Source of the DNA: Syntrophobacterales bacterium
GTDB taxonomy: Bacteria; Desulfobacterota; Desulfobaccia; Desulfobaccales; 0-14-0-80-60-11
Length of the DNA: 8,376 nucleotides
Reading direction: 5' to 3'
Assembly: GCA_020052215.1 (NCBI GenBank)
Contig: JAGVPN010000438.1
Span: 1 to 8,376, forward strand
Below, in pieces: positions 1 through 6,606 of the stretch (position 1 is its first letter; the number at the start of each line of letters is the position of its first letter). The notes beneath the pieces were generated by a model. It ran no database searches and was not told the DNA's origin. It saw only the letters and a list, made by a program, of their open reading frames with translations. The position numbers and the translations under genes are program-made.

Positions 1-190
1 CGGCCAGGATCAACAGGACCAGGGCCAACTCCAGCAAGGCGTGGCCCACGATGATCAGGGGACCGGCCCAGAAGCCCCGGCGGGCCGCCTCGCCCACGGT
101 GAGAGTCAACAGCGGCCCGGGCATCAAGGCCCCGGAGAGGGCCACGATGAACGACGTCACCGGCACCCCGGCCAACAACCACCAATCCAT
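1..190 (-). CDS. LysE-family translocator (RhtB/LysE amino-acid exporter superfamily), N-terminal part
   Basis: The gene runs off the left edge; only the first 63 codons are present. The protein begins MDWWLLAGVP and has a hydrophobic segment at about residues 5-30 with the LysE-family hallmark ALMPGP (residues 21-26). A short polar/basic loop (EAARRG) follows, then a second membrane segment from about residue 40. In this superfamily the inner-membrane protein exports amino acids or similar small solutes; the substrate cannot be told from this fragment. The ATG at 190-188 is preceded on the minus strand by AAGGAAAGGAAA, an acceptable though rather distant ribosome binding site. The gene is divergent from the methyltransferase gene and has its own promoter in the shared intergenic region. 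The family call rests on the PGP motif and membrane pattern. Confidence 0.8.
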   Translation of the reverse strand, partial: MDWWLLAGVPVTSFIVALSGALMPGPLLTLTVGEAARRGFWAGPLIIVGHALLELALVLLILA

Positions 191-233
191 ATATGAAGAT
201 TTCCTTTCCTTGCCTTAACCGCCTCAATGTATT

Positions 234-262
234 ATTCTACCAGAGAGGGCCGGATAAACCAA
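234..262 (-). promoter_or_regulatory. Sigma-70-type promoter for the LysE-family gene
   Basis: On the minus strand, TTGGTT (262-257) and TAGAAT (239-234) are separated by exactly 17 nt. The -10 box is preceded by TGG, giving the extended -10 form TGnTAGAAT. The expected start of transcription, near 227, leaves a leader of about 37 nt that includes the ribosome binding site. The -10 matches consensus 5/6, the -35 only 3/6. Confidence 0.5.
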
Positions 263-346
263 GGTAAAATCAGGGACATGGGGATCGCCGCCAACGACGG
301 CAGCGGCTGACCACCGATAAAACCTGTCCTGAAAAGTCTTTCGTAG

Positions 347-363
347 GGTGCGTCCTACGCACC
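347..363. repeat. Short palindrome 1 of intergenic cluster (GTAGGG-type hairpin)
   Basis: GGTGCGT (347-353), a 3-nt CCT loop, and ACGCACC (357-363) form a perfect 7-bp stem. It is immediately preceded by GTAG, the sequence that caps several other hairpins in this window. No protein reading is supported here. It looks like a REP-like extragenic palindrome rather than a terminator, because no T-run follows on either strand. Confidence 0.7.
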
Positions 364-377
364 ATCAATCCAGTTGA

Positions 378-403
378 GTAGCGGACGAGGGCGTCCGCCC
401 TAC
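378..403. repeat. Short palindrome 2 of intergenic cluster (GTAG...CCCTAC hairpin)
   Basis: GCGGACG (381-387), a 4-nt AGGG loop and CGTCCGC (392-398) form a perfect 7-bp stem. GTA on the left and CCTAC on the right extend the dyad imperfectly. The stem differs from palindrome 1 but the cap is the same, as expected for a family of REP-like elements with variable stems. Confidence 0.7.
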
Positions 404-425
404 CTGGCTTTTCATAACTTATGGG

Positions 426-440
426 TGGGCCGAAGGCCCA
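426..440. repeat. Short palindrome 3 of intergenic cluster
   Basis: TGGGCC (426-431), GAA loop, GGCCCA (435-440): a perfect 6-bp stem with a three-base GAA loop. The RAYT-region palindrome at 6420-6449 and the hairpin at 496-514 have similar GAA-containing loops. Confidence 0.6.
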
Positions 441-462
441 TGAGGAACTGTTTCGAAAAGTT

Positions 463-522
463 TTTGGTGGCGCCGGCATCTTACCGGTGCGGGTGCACAG
501 GTTGAAAACCTGTGCCACCAAA
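463..522. repeat. Compound palindrome with three-way-junction fold
   Basis: The outer arms TTTGGTGGC (463-471) and GCCACCAAA (514-522) are perfectly complementary over 9 bp. They enclose CACAGGTT (496-503), a GAA loop and AACCTGTG (507-514), a perfect 8-bp hairpin that shares base 514 with the outer stem. They also enclose a second, smaller dyad built from GCCGG (472-477 region) and CCGGTGC (484-490). A single strand could fold as a base stem with two side hairpins. No T-run follows, so it is not an ordinary terminator. No coding potential is visible. Confidence 0.65.
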
Positions 523-526
523 GTTT

Positions 527-550
527 AATGGGTGCGCACTGCGCACCATT
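527..550. repeat. Short palindrome 5, directly upstream of the methyltransferase gene
   Basis: GGTGCGC (531-537), a 3-nt ACT loop and GCGCACC (541-547) form a 7-bp stem. AATG and ATT outside it nearly extend the symmetry. The stem is close to that of palindrome 1 (GGTGCGT/ACGCACC), so the two are probably copies of one repeat family. It ends 24 nt before the methyltransferase start codon and may lie in that gene's leader. Confidence 0.65.
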
Positions 551-574
551 TCACTACCTGAGATTATCGCATAG

Positions 575-1504
575 ATGAAGAATAATCCCGCTAAAAAGAA
601 GACCCGGACCAGCGCCTTCGGCACCCCGGGAAGAATATCCCACGACGCCTCGCCCTTCTATGCCGGCAAACTTTACTCCCAGATCACCCCGGCCGCTGCC
701 TGCGAGTATATCGAAAATCCGGTGCCGCCGGAATTCCTCAACACGATCCTGCTAAAATCATCCGAGTCCATGGCGGAAATCCCGGACCACAGCGTCCATT
801 TGATGGTAACCTCGCCCCCCTATAACGTGGGCAAAGACTACGACGAAGACCTTACTTTAGAAGAGTACCTCGGATTTTTGAATGCGGTGTGGCGAGAAGT
901 CCACCGGGTCCTGGTGCCGGGTGGCCGGGCCTGCATCAACATCGCCAATTTGGGCCGGAAACCTTATATCCCGCTCAACTCCTACATTGTCCAGGATATG
1001 ACGAAAATCGGCTTTCTCATGCGGGGGGAAGTCATCTGGCACAAAGGGGCTAGTTCCTCCCCCTCCACCGCCTGGGGCAGCTGGTGTTCGCCGGCCAACC
1101 CCACGCTCCGGGATGTGCATGAGTACATTCTCATCTTTTCCAAGGCAGGGTTTTCCCGAAAAAACCTGGAAAAGCGCCGGGCCACCATCACCCGGGAGGA
1201 ATTTCTGGAACTCACCAAGAGCGTCTGGAATTTCCCGGCGGTTCGGGCCAAACAGGTGGGGCATCCAGCACCGTTCCCCATCGAACTGCCTTATCGCCTT
1301 ATTCAACTTTACACCTTCGAATCAGAGGTCATCCTCGATCCGTTTATGGGAAGCGGTCAAACTGCCATCGCGGCGCTCCAGGGCAACCGGCACTACCTGG
1401 GCTACGAGATCGAATCAGAGTACGTCCGCCTGGCGGAAAAACGGCTTAAGCAGTTCATCCGGGAATTTAAAGCGCCCCGGCTGCTGGATCTGACGGGAGA
1501 GTGA
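575..1504 (+). CDS. Site-specific DNA methyltransferase, beta class (N4-cytosine type likely), apparently solitary
   Basis: This is a 309-residue SAM-dependent DNA methyltransferase. The catalytic motif IV TSPPYNVGK is at residues 79-87. HPAPFPIELPYRLI (230-243) corresponds to motif X, the SAM-binding motif I DPFMGSGQT lies at 255-263, and GYEIESEYVRLAEKR (276-290) follows it. Catalytic motif before SAM motif is the circularly permuted beta arrangement. SPPY favours N4-cytosine methylation, although some SPPY enzymes modify adenine. The N-terminal GRISHDASPFYAGKLY stretch (19-34) looks like part of a conserved recognition or core extension. The length is normal and the frame intact. No restriction endonuclease is adjacent, so it could be an orphan regulatory or housekeeping methylase. 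The ATG at 575 lacks a clear Shine-Dalgarno sequence. The stop lies 2 nt before the next gene's ATG, so it probably shares a transcript with that gene and murA. The target site cannot be read from the sequence. Confidence 0.9.
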   Translation: MKNNPAKKKTRTSAFGTPGRISHDASPFYAGKLYSQITPAAACEYIENPVPPEFLNTILLKSSESMAEIPDHSVHLMVTSPPYNVGKDYDEDLTLEEYLGFLNAVWREVHRVLVPGGRACINIANLGRKPYIPLNSYIVQDMTKIGFLMRGEVIWHKGASSSPSTAWGSWCSPANPTLRDVHEYILIFSKAGFSRKNLEKRRATITREEFLELTKSVWNFPAVRAKQVGHPAPFPIELPYRLIQLYTFESEVILDPFMGSGQTAIAALQGNRHYLGYEIESEYVRLAEKRLKQFIREFKAPRLLDLTGE

Positions 1505-1506
1505 GC

Positions 1507-1949
1507 ATGATATTTTGCCGAATTTGCCTGATATGCGCCATTTGTCTCCTGCTGCAAATCTCTCCTGGCGGGGCGGCAGAACCTAAACCCGGCGTCATCG
1601 AAGGGTCGCTGTCCTACCCCAGCGAGTTCATCCCGGATGACATGACCATCTGCGCCGAAAACCTGGCCACCAAGCAAATCTATTCCACCCGGAAGCATCT
1701 GAAAGCCAAGAAATACCAGTACAAGGTGGGCTATAAGCTGACGGTGCCGCCGGGCGATTACCAGGTGTACGCCTATCTTCCCGATCCGGCCAAATGGGGC
1801 GCCGGTTTCCCCAAGGACTACCGGGCCTATTACTCGGAGTTTGTCAAATGCGGCCAGACCGCTGACTGCAAATCGCATGCGCCCATCACGGTCAAAGTAA
1901 AGAGCGGCGAGACCGTCAGCAGCGTTGATCCCCAGGATTGGTATAACTA

Positions 1950-1950
<1 letters not shown>
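1507..1950 (+). CDS. Small exported protein of unknown function with a predicted beta-rich domain
   Basis: This 147-residue protein has an N-terminal signal peptide: a hydrophobic core at about residues 5-18 ([12 protein letters not shown]) and a probable signal peptidase I site after PGGAA, near residue 24. The mature part is rich in alternating beta patterns. One example is [17 protein letters not shown], which resembles a carboxypeptidase-regulatory-like or transthyretin-like sandwich strand pair. A CGQTADC cysteine pair could form a disulphide in the periplasm. I prefer ATG 1507 because GGAG (1496-1499) lies 7 nt upstream; a GTG at 1501 would sit too close to that site. The gene begins 2 nt after the methyltransferase stop, and its TAA overlaps the murA ATG by one base (TAATG). 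I do not recognise a named family; function is unknown. Confidence 0.75.
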
Positions 1951-3200
<1,250 letters not shown>

Positions 3201-3229
3201 AGGCAGTTGGCAGTTGCCAGTTGCCAGTT
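3201..3229 (+). repeat. Left array of 7-bp repeats, left terminal inverted repeat of the four-helix cassette
   Basis: After the first A, four 7-bp units stand in tandem: GGCAGTT, GGCAGTT, GCCAGTT, GCCAGTT. The first 16 bases (3201-3216) are perfectly complementary to 3630-3645 at the other end of the cassette. Counting the adjacent stop codon, the perfect match covers 19 bp (3198-3216 with 3630-3648). TGGCA/TGCCA within the array (3208-3219) can also form a small local hairpin. Confidence 0.85.
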
Positions 3230-3246
3230 GGGGAAGGAGAAATCAA

Positions 3247-3603
3247 GTGGCATCGTACCGAGACCTCTTGGCCTGGCAAAAATCCATGGAATTGATTACG
3301 CAGATTTACCAAGTCAGCAAAAAGTTCCCATCAGAGGAATTGTTTGGAATGGTTAGCCAGATGCGACGCGCCGCGGTATCGATCCCGAGTAACATCGCTG
3401 AGGGACAAGGAAGATTGACGAAAGGTGAATTTATCCAATTTCTAGGCATTGCGAGAGGATCACTACTGGAATTGGAAACTCAAATATTGGTAGCCCAGAA
3501 CCTGAATTACCTTGATGAGCCGACTCTGAAAAATCTCTTGGAGTTGACCTCTGAAGTTGGCCGTCTCGTGAATGGCTTATTGGGTGCCATCAAGAAACGA
3601 TGA
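3247..3603 (+). CDS. Four-helix-bundle protein, 23S rRNA intervening-sequence (IVP) family
   Basis: This 118-residue protein matches the IVP/four-helix-bundle family throughout: YRDLLAWQKSMEL at the N-terminus, then SQMRRAAVSIPSNIAEGQGR (about residues 46-65), then GSLLELETQILVAQNLNYL. Crystallised relatives form a left-handed four-helix bundle that assembles into a ring. The diversity-generating retroelement accessory protein Avd belongs to the same fold group. Its cellular role is unknown and nucleic-acid binding is only suggested. The GTG at 3247 is chosen because AGGAG lies 7 nt upstream. An in-frame TTG at 3214 falls inside the heptamer repeats and would add 11 unlikely residues. No reverse transcriptase or variable repeat is nearby, so this is not a retroelement accessory gene. 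The base composition is clearly lower in GC than the neighbours. Confidence 0.88.
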   Translation: MASYRDLLAWQKSMELITQIYQVSKKFPSEELFGMVSQMRRAAVSIPSNIAEGQGRLTKGEFIQFLGIARGSLLELETQILVAQNLNYLDEPTLKNLLELTSEVGRLVNGLLGAIKKR

Positions 3604-3609
3604 TTTTGT

Positions 3610-3645
3610 AACTGACAACTGCTCACTGACAACTGCCAACTGCCT
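3610..3645 (-). repeat. Right array of 7-bp repeats, right terminal inverted repeat of the four-helix cassette
   Basis: Five 7-bp units stand in tandem: AACTGAC, AACTGCT, CACTGAC, AACTGCC, AACTGCC. They are the reverse complement of the left array's GGCAGTT unit, with the outermost two perfect and the inner ones degraded. The array ends at 3645, next to TTA (3646-3648), which is the yrfG stop codon read on the minus strand. Confidence 0.85.
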
Positions 3646-4299
3646 TTAGTCCATCAGTTCATCAAAACTCTCAATGGAGAAAAAGTCCGGGTGGGATTCG
3701 CTCTCCTGGCGAGAGCTGGATTTGGCCTTGAAGTAGGGGTACTTAATGCCGAAGGTAAGGGCTGCGGCCAGGGCCTCGGCGTTGTCGTCCACCAGCAGTG
3801 CCTGCCCGGGGTCGAAGCGCAGGCGGTCATGCAATATCTCCCAGAAACGCACCGCTTCCTTGGGGTGGCCCAGGTCGAAAGAAGAAATCACTGCATCGAA
3901 ATACCCCAAAAGGCCCGTGTGGTTCATCTTCAAGCTCAGGGTCTTGTAGTGGGCGTTGGTCACCAGGGCGACCCGTTTCTCTTTTTTTCGCAAGAATTCG
4001 AGAAAATCTTCCGTGTCCGGGTGCACCTCGATGAGGTGGCGGATACCTTCCTTTAAGGCCGGGATATCCAGTTCCAGTTCCCGGGACCAGAAATCGATGT
4101 CCGTCCAGTTGAGGGTGCCTTCCTCCCCCTGGTAGCGGGCGAACACCAGGTCCCGGGCCAGGGCCAGGTCCATAGCCTGCCGCCGGGCGTACTCCTGCGG
4201 CACCAGGGTCTCCCAGAAATAATCGTCAAAATGTTTGTCCAGCAGGGTGCCGTCCATGTCCAGGAGCACCCAGGTTATGTCGTCCCAGGGAAAAGCCAT
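3646..4299 (-). CDS. yrfG: HAD-superfamily hydrolase, GMP/IMP nucleotidase YrfG type
   Basis: This 217-residue cytosolic HAD phosphatase has all four HAD motifs: DMDGT (D14 nucleophile, D16 general acid), VTNAH (T114, N115), K147 in GHPKE, and VDD (D171, D172). The text LLDMDGTLLDKHFDDYFWETLVP and the GTLNWTDIDFW segment closely resemble E. coli YrfG, which dephosphorylates purine nucleotides such as GMP and IMP. Substrate choice here is inferred from that likeness. The gene starts 11 nt after the dnaB stop with AAGGA upstream of its ATG, so it is the distal gene of a dnaB-yrfG unit. Its TAA stop belongs to the inverted repeat of the adjoining cassette. The C-terminus looks complete. Confidence 0.85.
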   Translation of the reverse strand: MAFPWDDITWVLLDMDGTLLDKHFDDYFWETLVPQEYARRQAMDLALARDLVFARYQGEEGTLNWTDIDFWSRELELDIPALKEGIRHLIEVHPDTEDFLEFLRKKEKRVALVTNAHYKTLSLKMNHTGLLGYFDAVISSFDLGHPKEAVRFWEILHDRLRFDPGQALLVDDNAEALAAALTFGIKYPYFKAKSSSRQESESHPDFFSIESFDELMD

Positions 4300-4310
4300 T
4301 GAGGTTCCTT

Positions 4311-5729
4311 CTAATACGCCTCCGGGACTTCGCCCCGTTCCAGGTCATCGAAGCGGGTGAACTTGGCCTCAAAGTGCATCTTCACCGTGCCGATGGGTCC
4401 GTTGCGCTGCTTGCCGAGAATGACCTCGGCGATCCCCTGGTTTTCGGCGTTGTCTTTGCGGTAAACCTCGTCCCGGTAGATGAACATGACCACGTCGGCG
4501 TCCTGCTCGATGGCGCCTGATTCCCGCAAGTCCGACAGTTGGGGGCGCTTCCGTTCCCGTTTCTCGGGCTCGCGGCTGAGCTGGGACAGGGCAATGACCG
4601 GCACGGCCAGTTCCTTGGCCAGGCCCTTCAGGGAGCGGGAAATCTCGGATATCTGCTGCTCCCGGCTGCTGAGCTCCGCCCGCCCCTGCATGAGTTGGAG
4701 GTAGTCGATGATGACCAAACCCAGCTTGCCGTCGGCCTTGAGGCGGCGGGACTTGGCCCGGATGTCCAGGACGGTGGCGGCCGGGGTGTCGTCGATATAG
4801 ATGGGGCAATCCAGGAGAATCCCCGCGGCTTCCTGGAGCTTGGTCCACTCCTGGCCGGTAAGGAAGGCGGCCCGGCGTATCTGGGAGGCATCCACCCGGC
4901 CCTCGCTGCTGAGGAGGCGGCGCACCAGTTGCTCCTTGGACATTTCCAGGGAGAAGAAGGCCACCGGCACCGGGGGGGTGGATTGTCCAGCCCCGCGGCG
5001 CCGCCCGTAAGCGGCATTAAAGGCGATGTTCAGGGCCAGGGCGGTCTTGCCCATGCTTGGTCTGGCCGCCAGGATGATCAGGTCGCTGTTCTGGAACCCG
5101 GCGGTGTAATTGTCCAGGTCGGTGAAGCCGCTGGTCACCCCGGTGAGGGAGCCGTCTTTCCGGCCCCAGATGGCCTCCAGGGTGGCGATCTCGGTGTCCA
5201 CCAGGGCGCTCAGGGGGGAAAAGCCCGGGCGCACCTTGGATTCGGCCACCTGGAAGATCTTGTGTTCGGCGCGGTCCAGGAACTCGGCGACGTTCTCCAC
5301 CGGGGCCAGGCAGGCGGCCGCGATCTCCTGGGAGCAGTCCAGGAGGCGGCGCAACACCGACTTGTCGTGCACCAGGCTGGCGTAATATTCGGCGTTGGTG
5401 GCAAACCCCACCTGCTCGCTGAGGCCGGCCAGAAACACCGGCCCCCCCACCCCCTCCAACTTGCCCCGCTCTTTCAAGAGCGCGGAGACGGTCACCAGGT
5501 CCACGGGCTCGCCCCGGCCGTAGAGGTCCAGCATGGCCTGGTAGATGCGGCCGTGGGCCTCCCGGTAGAAGTCTTCGGGCCCAATCACGTCGGCGATGCG
5601 GTCCATGACCTCCGGCCGCACCAGGATGGCCCCCAGCACCGACTGTTCGGCCTCGGGATTAGCCGGGGGGGTGTAGCCCACGGGGGCGGCAGCCTCCGCC
5701 GCGGCAAAACGCCTGTTAACTTTGGGCAT
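4311..5729 (-). CDS. dnaB: Replicative DNA helicase DnaB
   Basis: DnaB is the hexameric 5'-3' helicase that unwinds DNA at the replication fork and recruits primase. The 472 residues (E. coli 471) show the usual order. The N-terminal domain begins at PANPEAEQSVLGAIL (residues 22-36). The RecA-like domain carries Walker A ARPSMGKT (222-229), catalytic E262 in FSLEMS, Walker B LVIIDYLQL (338-346, D342), and SQLSR (382-386) with RDE and KQRNGP motifs toward the end. There is no intein or truncation. ATG 5729 is chosen because GAGAG lies upstream; a TTG at 5744 would add MRENF and overlap that site. rplI normally lies just upstream, but here a gap of 877 bp intervenes, so dnaB probably uses its own promoter. 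yrfG follows after 10 nt. Confidence 0.97.
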   Translation of the reverse strand: MPKVNRRFAAAEAAAPVGYTPPANPEAEQSVLGAILVRPEVMDRIADVIGPEDFYREAHGRIYQAMLDLYGRGEPVDLVTVSALLKERGKLEGVGGPVFLAGLSEQVGFATNAEYYASLVHDKSVLRRLLDCSQEIAAACLAPVENVAEFLDRAEHKIFQVAESKVRPGFSPLSALVDTEIATLEAIWGRKDGSLTGVTSGFTDLDNYTAGFQNSDLIILAARPSMGKTALALNIAFNAAYGRRRGAGQSTPPVPVAFFSLEMSKEQLVRRLLSSEGRVDASQIRRAAFLTGQEWTKLQEAAGILLDCPIYIDDTPAATVLDIRAKSRRLKADGKLGLVIIDYLQLMQGRAELSSREQQISEISRSLKGLAKELAVPVIALSQLSREPEKRERKRPQLSDLRESGAIEQDADVVMFIYRDEVYRKDNAENQGIAEVILGKQRNGPIGTVKMHFEAKFTRFDDLERGEVPEAY

Positions 5730-6102
5730 AAAGTTTTCTCTCAATAACGTAGGTGGTTCGCTAAAAGGGTTTAAGCCGGGACTGCCGAACGCTGCTCAGT
5801 TGAGCCGGGCCAAAGCAGGCGGTCCGCCATCCCTGGGTGATGATACCTCAATCTGAAAAAAGATTGCAAAGGTGATTTGGGGCCGGGAGAGGTGATTGAA
5901 GGGAAATAATGGGCCAGCTGAATGGCAGTCTCCCTGTGATAGAGGCAAGTTGGCGGATGAGACGGATGTCTCTTTCGTGTAAATCCCCGCATTTCTTCCG
6001 GGCAGATAATAATTTATGTAATATCAATGAGTTAACCATATTTTGCTACGCCGCGCCCCCCCCGAAATTGAGCGAAAAATTTAACAAGCTCTCGATATAG
6101 TA
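5730..6102. other. Gene-free leader region upstream of dnaB
   Basis: I see no credible gene here. The region holds the dnaB promoter candidate and a dyad GCTCA-GT-TGAGC (5794-5805) in the predicted leader. A visibly AT-rich stretch lies around 6000-6050, and there is a run of eight C residues at 6056-6063. A 63-codon minus-strand frame (6039-5848) lacks a ribosome binding site and recognisable motifs. Confidence 0.5.
5840..5869 (-). promoter_or_regulatory. Candidate sigma-70 promoter for dnaB with a dyad in the spacer
   Basis: On the minus strand, TTGCAA (5869-5864) and TATCAT (5845-5840) are 18 nt apart, matching consensus 4/6 and 5/6. The leader to the dnaB ATG would be about 105 nt. The inverted repeat CAATCT (5849-5854) and AGATTG (5861-5866) lies inside the spacer and touches the -35 box, so it could be an operator or merely a chance small dyad. 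The promoter would uncouple dnaB from the ribosomal-protein genes. Confidence 0.4.
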
Positions 6103-6137
6103 GCCGTAGGGCGGGAAAGCGAAGCGCATCCCGCCTT
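6103..6137 (+). repeat. Left REP palindrome of the RAYT element
   Basis: The repeat begins GCCGTAGGGCGGGA and ends TCCCGCCTT. Within it GGCGGGA and TCCCGCC pair around an inner GCGAAGCGC dyad, so the single strand folds into a hairpin. It is perfectly complementary to 6365-6399. Translated on the opposite strand, these repeats give the peptide GGMRFAFPPYG, which is seen as a spurious protein tail in related genomes. Confidence 0.85.
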
Positions 6138-6145
6138 CAGCCTGA

Positions 6146-6359
6146 TTTGCCGCCCAAATTCCCGGATGGGAAAGATTATCAGTCCGGGGCCGGAAGAAGG
6201 GAGAGCGAGTCATTTGGCCGCGGCGCTTTTGGGAACACGTCATCCGCGACGATGGTGGCGGATTGGCCTTATGCAAGCTTTTATCGTTACGTACGATCCG
6301 GGATATATAACCTTGAGTGGGCGGCAGATGATGACGTTCGGCGTCTGGAGATGAAATAA
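6146..6359 (+). pseudogene. REP-associated tyrosine transposase (RAYT, Y1_Tnp) remnant, C-terminal region with internal deletion/frameshift
   Basis: Two pieces of one protein lie in different frames. From 6146, directly after an in-frame TGA, one frame reads FAAQIPGWERLSVRGRKK followed by GERVIWPRRFWEHVIRDD, ending near 6253. This matches the RAYT region usually written RRKKGERGIWQRRFWEH. From 6252 a second frame continues MVADWPYASFYRYVRSGIY and then NLEWAADDDVRRLEMK to a TAA at 6357-6359. That matches the typical RAYT C-terminus (VxDWPYSSFHRYVRxGIYPxxW). The segment expected between them (YIHYNPVKHG type) is missing, so the junction at about 6248-6256 is a deletion that also shifts the frame. 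The N-terminal half, including the catalytic HUH motif, is absent. The gene cannot be functional. The stop lies 5 nt before the right REP. Confidence 0.8.
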
Positions 6360-6364
6360 TGCAA

Positions 6365-6399
6365 AAGGCGGGATGCGCTTCGCTTTCCCGCCCTACGGC
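6365..6399 (-). repeat. Right REP palindrome of the RAYT element
   Basis: This is the perfect reverse complement of 6103-6137 over 35 bp, beginning AAGGCGGGATGCGC and ending CGCCCTACGGC. It starts 5 nt after the transposase remnant's stop codon. Confidence 0.85.
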
Positions 6400-6419
6400 C
6401 CTAATACCGGGTTCGTTTT

Positions 6420-6449
6420 GTAGGGGCGGGTTTGAAACCCGCTCCTTAC
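6420..6449. repeat. Additional GTAGG-capped palindrome
   Basis: GCGGGTT (6426-6432) and AACCCGC (6436-6442) pair around a TGA loop. GTAGG on the left and CCTTAC on the right give a nearly symmetrical cap. It shares the cap but not the stem of the RAYT-flanking repeats, and resembles the hairpins at 343-550. No T-run follows it on either strand. Confidence 0.7.
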
Positions 6450-6545
6450 GAGTAATATCAATAGGTGATCGGGAGGATTGGTTGCATTCCAAAGGGAACA
6501 CGGTCTAACAGGGAGATCGGAGGAGGAGATTGAGGCTTTTTACGA

Positions 6546-6580
6546 AAAATATGAAAAAAATGAAAAAAACCCCTGACCTC
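6546..6580 (-). terminator. T-rich tract downstream of rplI, possible weak transcription end
   Basis: On the minus strand, about 27 nt past the rplI stop, GAGGTCAGGGG is followed by two runs of seven T (6569-6563 and 6560-6554). A T-tract after a G-rich stretch suits transcription termination. I find no strong stem immediately before it; the best pairing is CCTGA/TCAGG across a loop of about 30 nt. The call is tentative. Confidence 0.25.
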
Positions 6581-6606
6581 TTCCCCCGATATCCGATTGC
6601 TCAGAT

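Larger units (their letters stand above)
3201..3645. mobile_element. Putative four-helix-bundle cassette bounded by inverted repeats
   Basis: This 445-bp unit fills the entire space between the murA and yrfG stop codons. It consists of a heptamer array, a four-helix-bundle gene, and a heptamer array in the opposite orientation. Two 60-nt stretches inside it (3301-3360, 3481-3540) are 42% GC, against 83% in a sampled murA stretch (2221-2280). This composition break supports acquisition as a unit. No transposase is encoded. Related proteins are known from intervening sequences inserted into 23S rRNA genes, which are likewise bounded by inverted repeats. Mobility is inferred, not shown. Confidence 0.55.
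6103..6399. mobile_element. Decayed REP-RAYT element (two inverted REP palindromes around a transposase remnant)
   Basis: A perfect 35-bp inverted repeat (6103-6137 against 6365-6399) encloses about 227 bp that carry the degraded C-terminal part of a RAYT transposase. RAYT genes are known to sit between inverted REP sequences that they recognise as single-stranded hairpins. The element lies in the gap that separates rplI from dnaB. With the transposase broken it can only move if an intact RAYT elsewhere acts on it. Confidence 0.75.

Noticed and set aside
575..1504. Methyltransferase as part of a complete restriction-modification or phage-defence system
   Set aside because: The neighbours are LysE-family, exported and MurA proteins. 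No endonuclease or other defence domain is in the window, so only an orphan methylase is supported.
3201..3645. Heptamer arrays considered as a CRISPR array or DGR template/variable repeats
   Set aside because: The units are 7 bp with no spacers, no cas gene or reverse transcriptase is present, and the arrays are inverted relative to each other.
4539..5747. A 402-codon open frame antisense to dnaB
   Set aside because: It has the same kind of low-complexity G/H/Q-rich shadow composition; dnaB on the other strand has every expected motif.
5794..5805. GCTCA-GT-TGAGC dyad in the dnaB leader as an operator or attenuator
   Set aside because: A 5-bp stem with a 2-nt loop is too small to distinguish from chance, and no T-run follows.
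5848..6039. A 63-codon minus-strand frame upstream of dnaB
   Set aside because: It has no ribosome binding site, no recognisable motif, and it overlaps the promoter candidate.
6046..6501. A 151-codon minus-strand frame across the RAYT element
   Set aside because: It is translated REP palindrome sequence (GGMRFAFPPYG) plus antisense of the transposase remnant.
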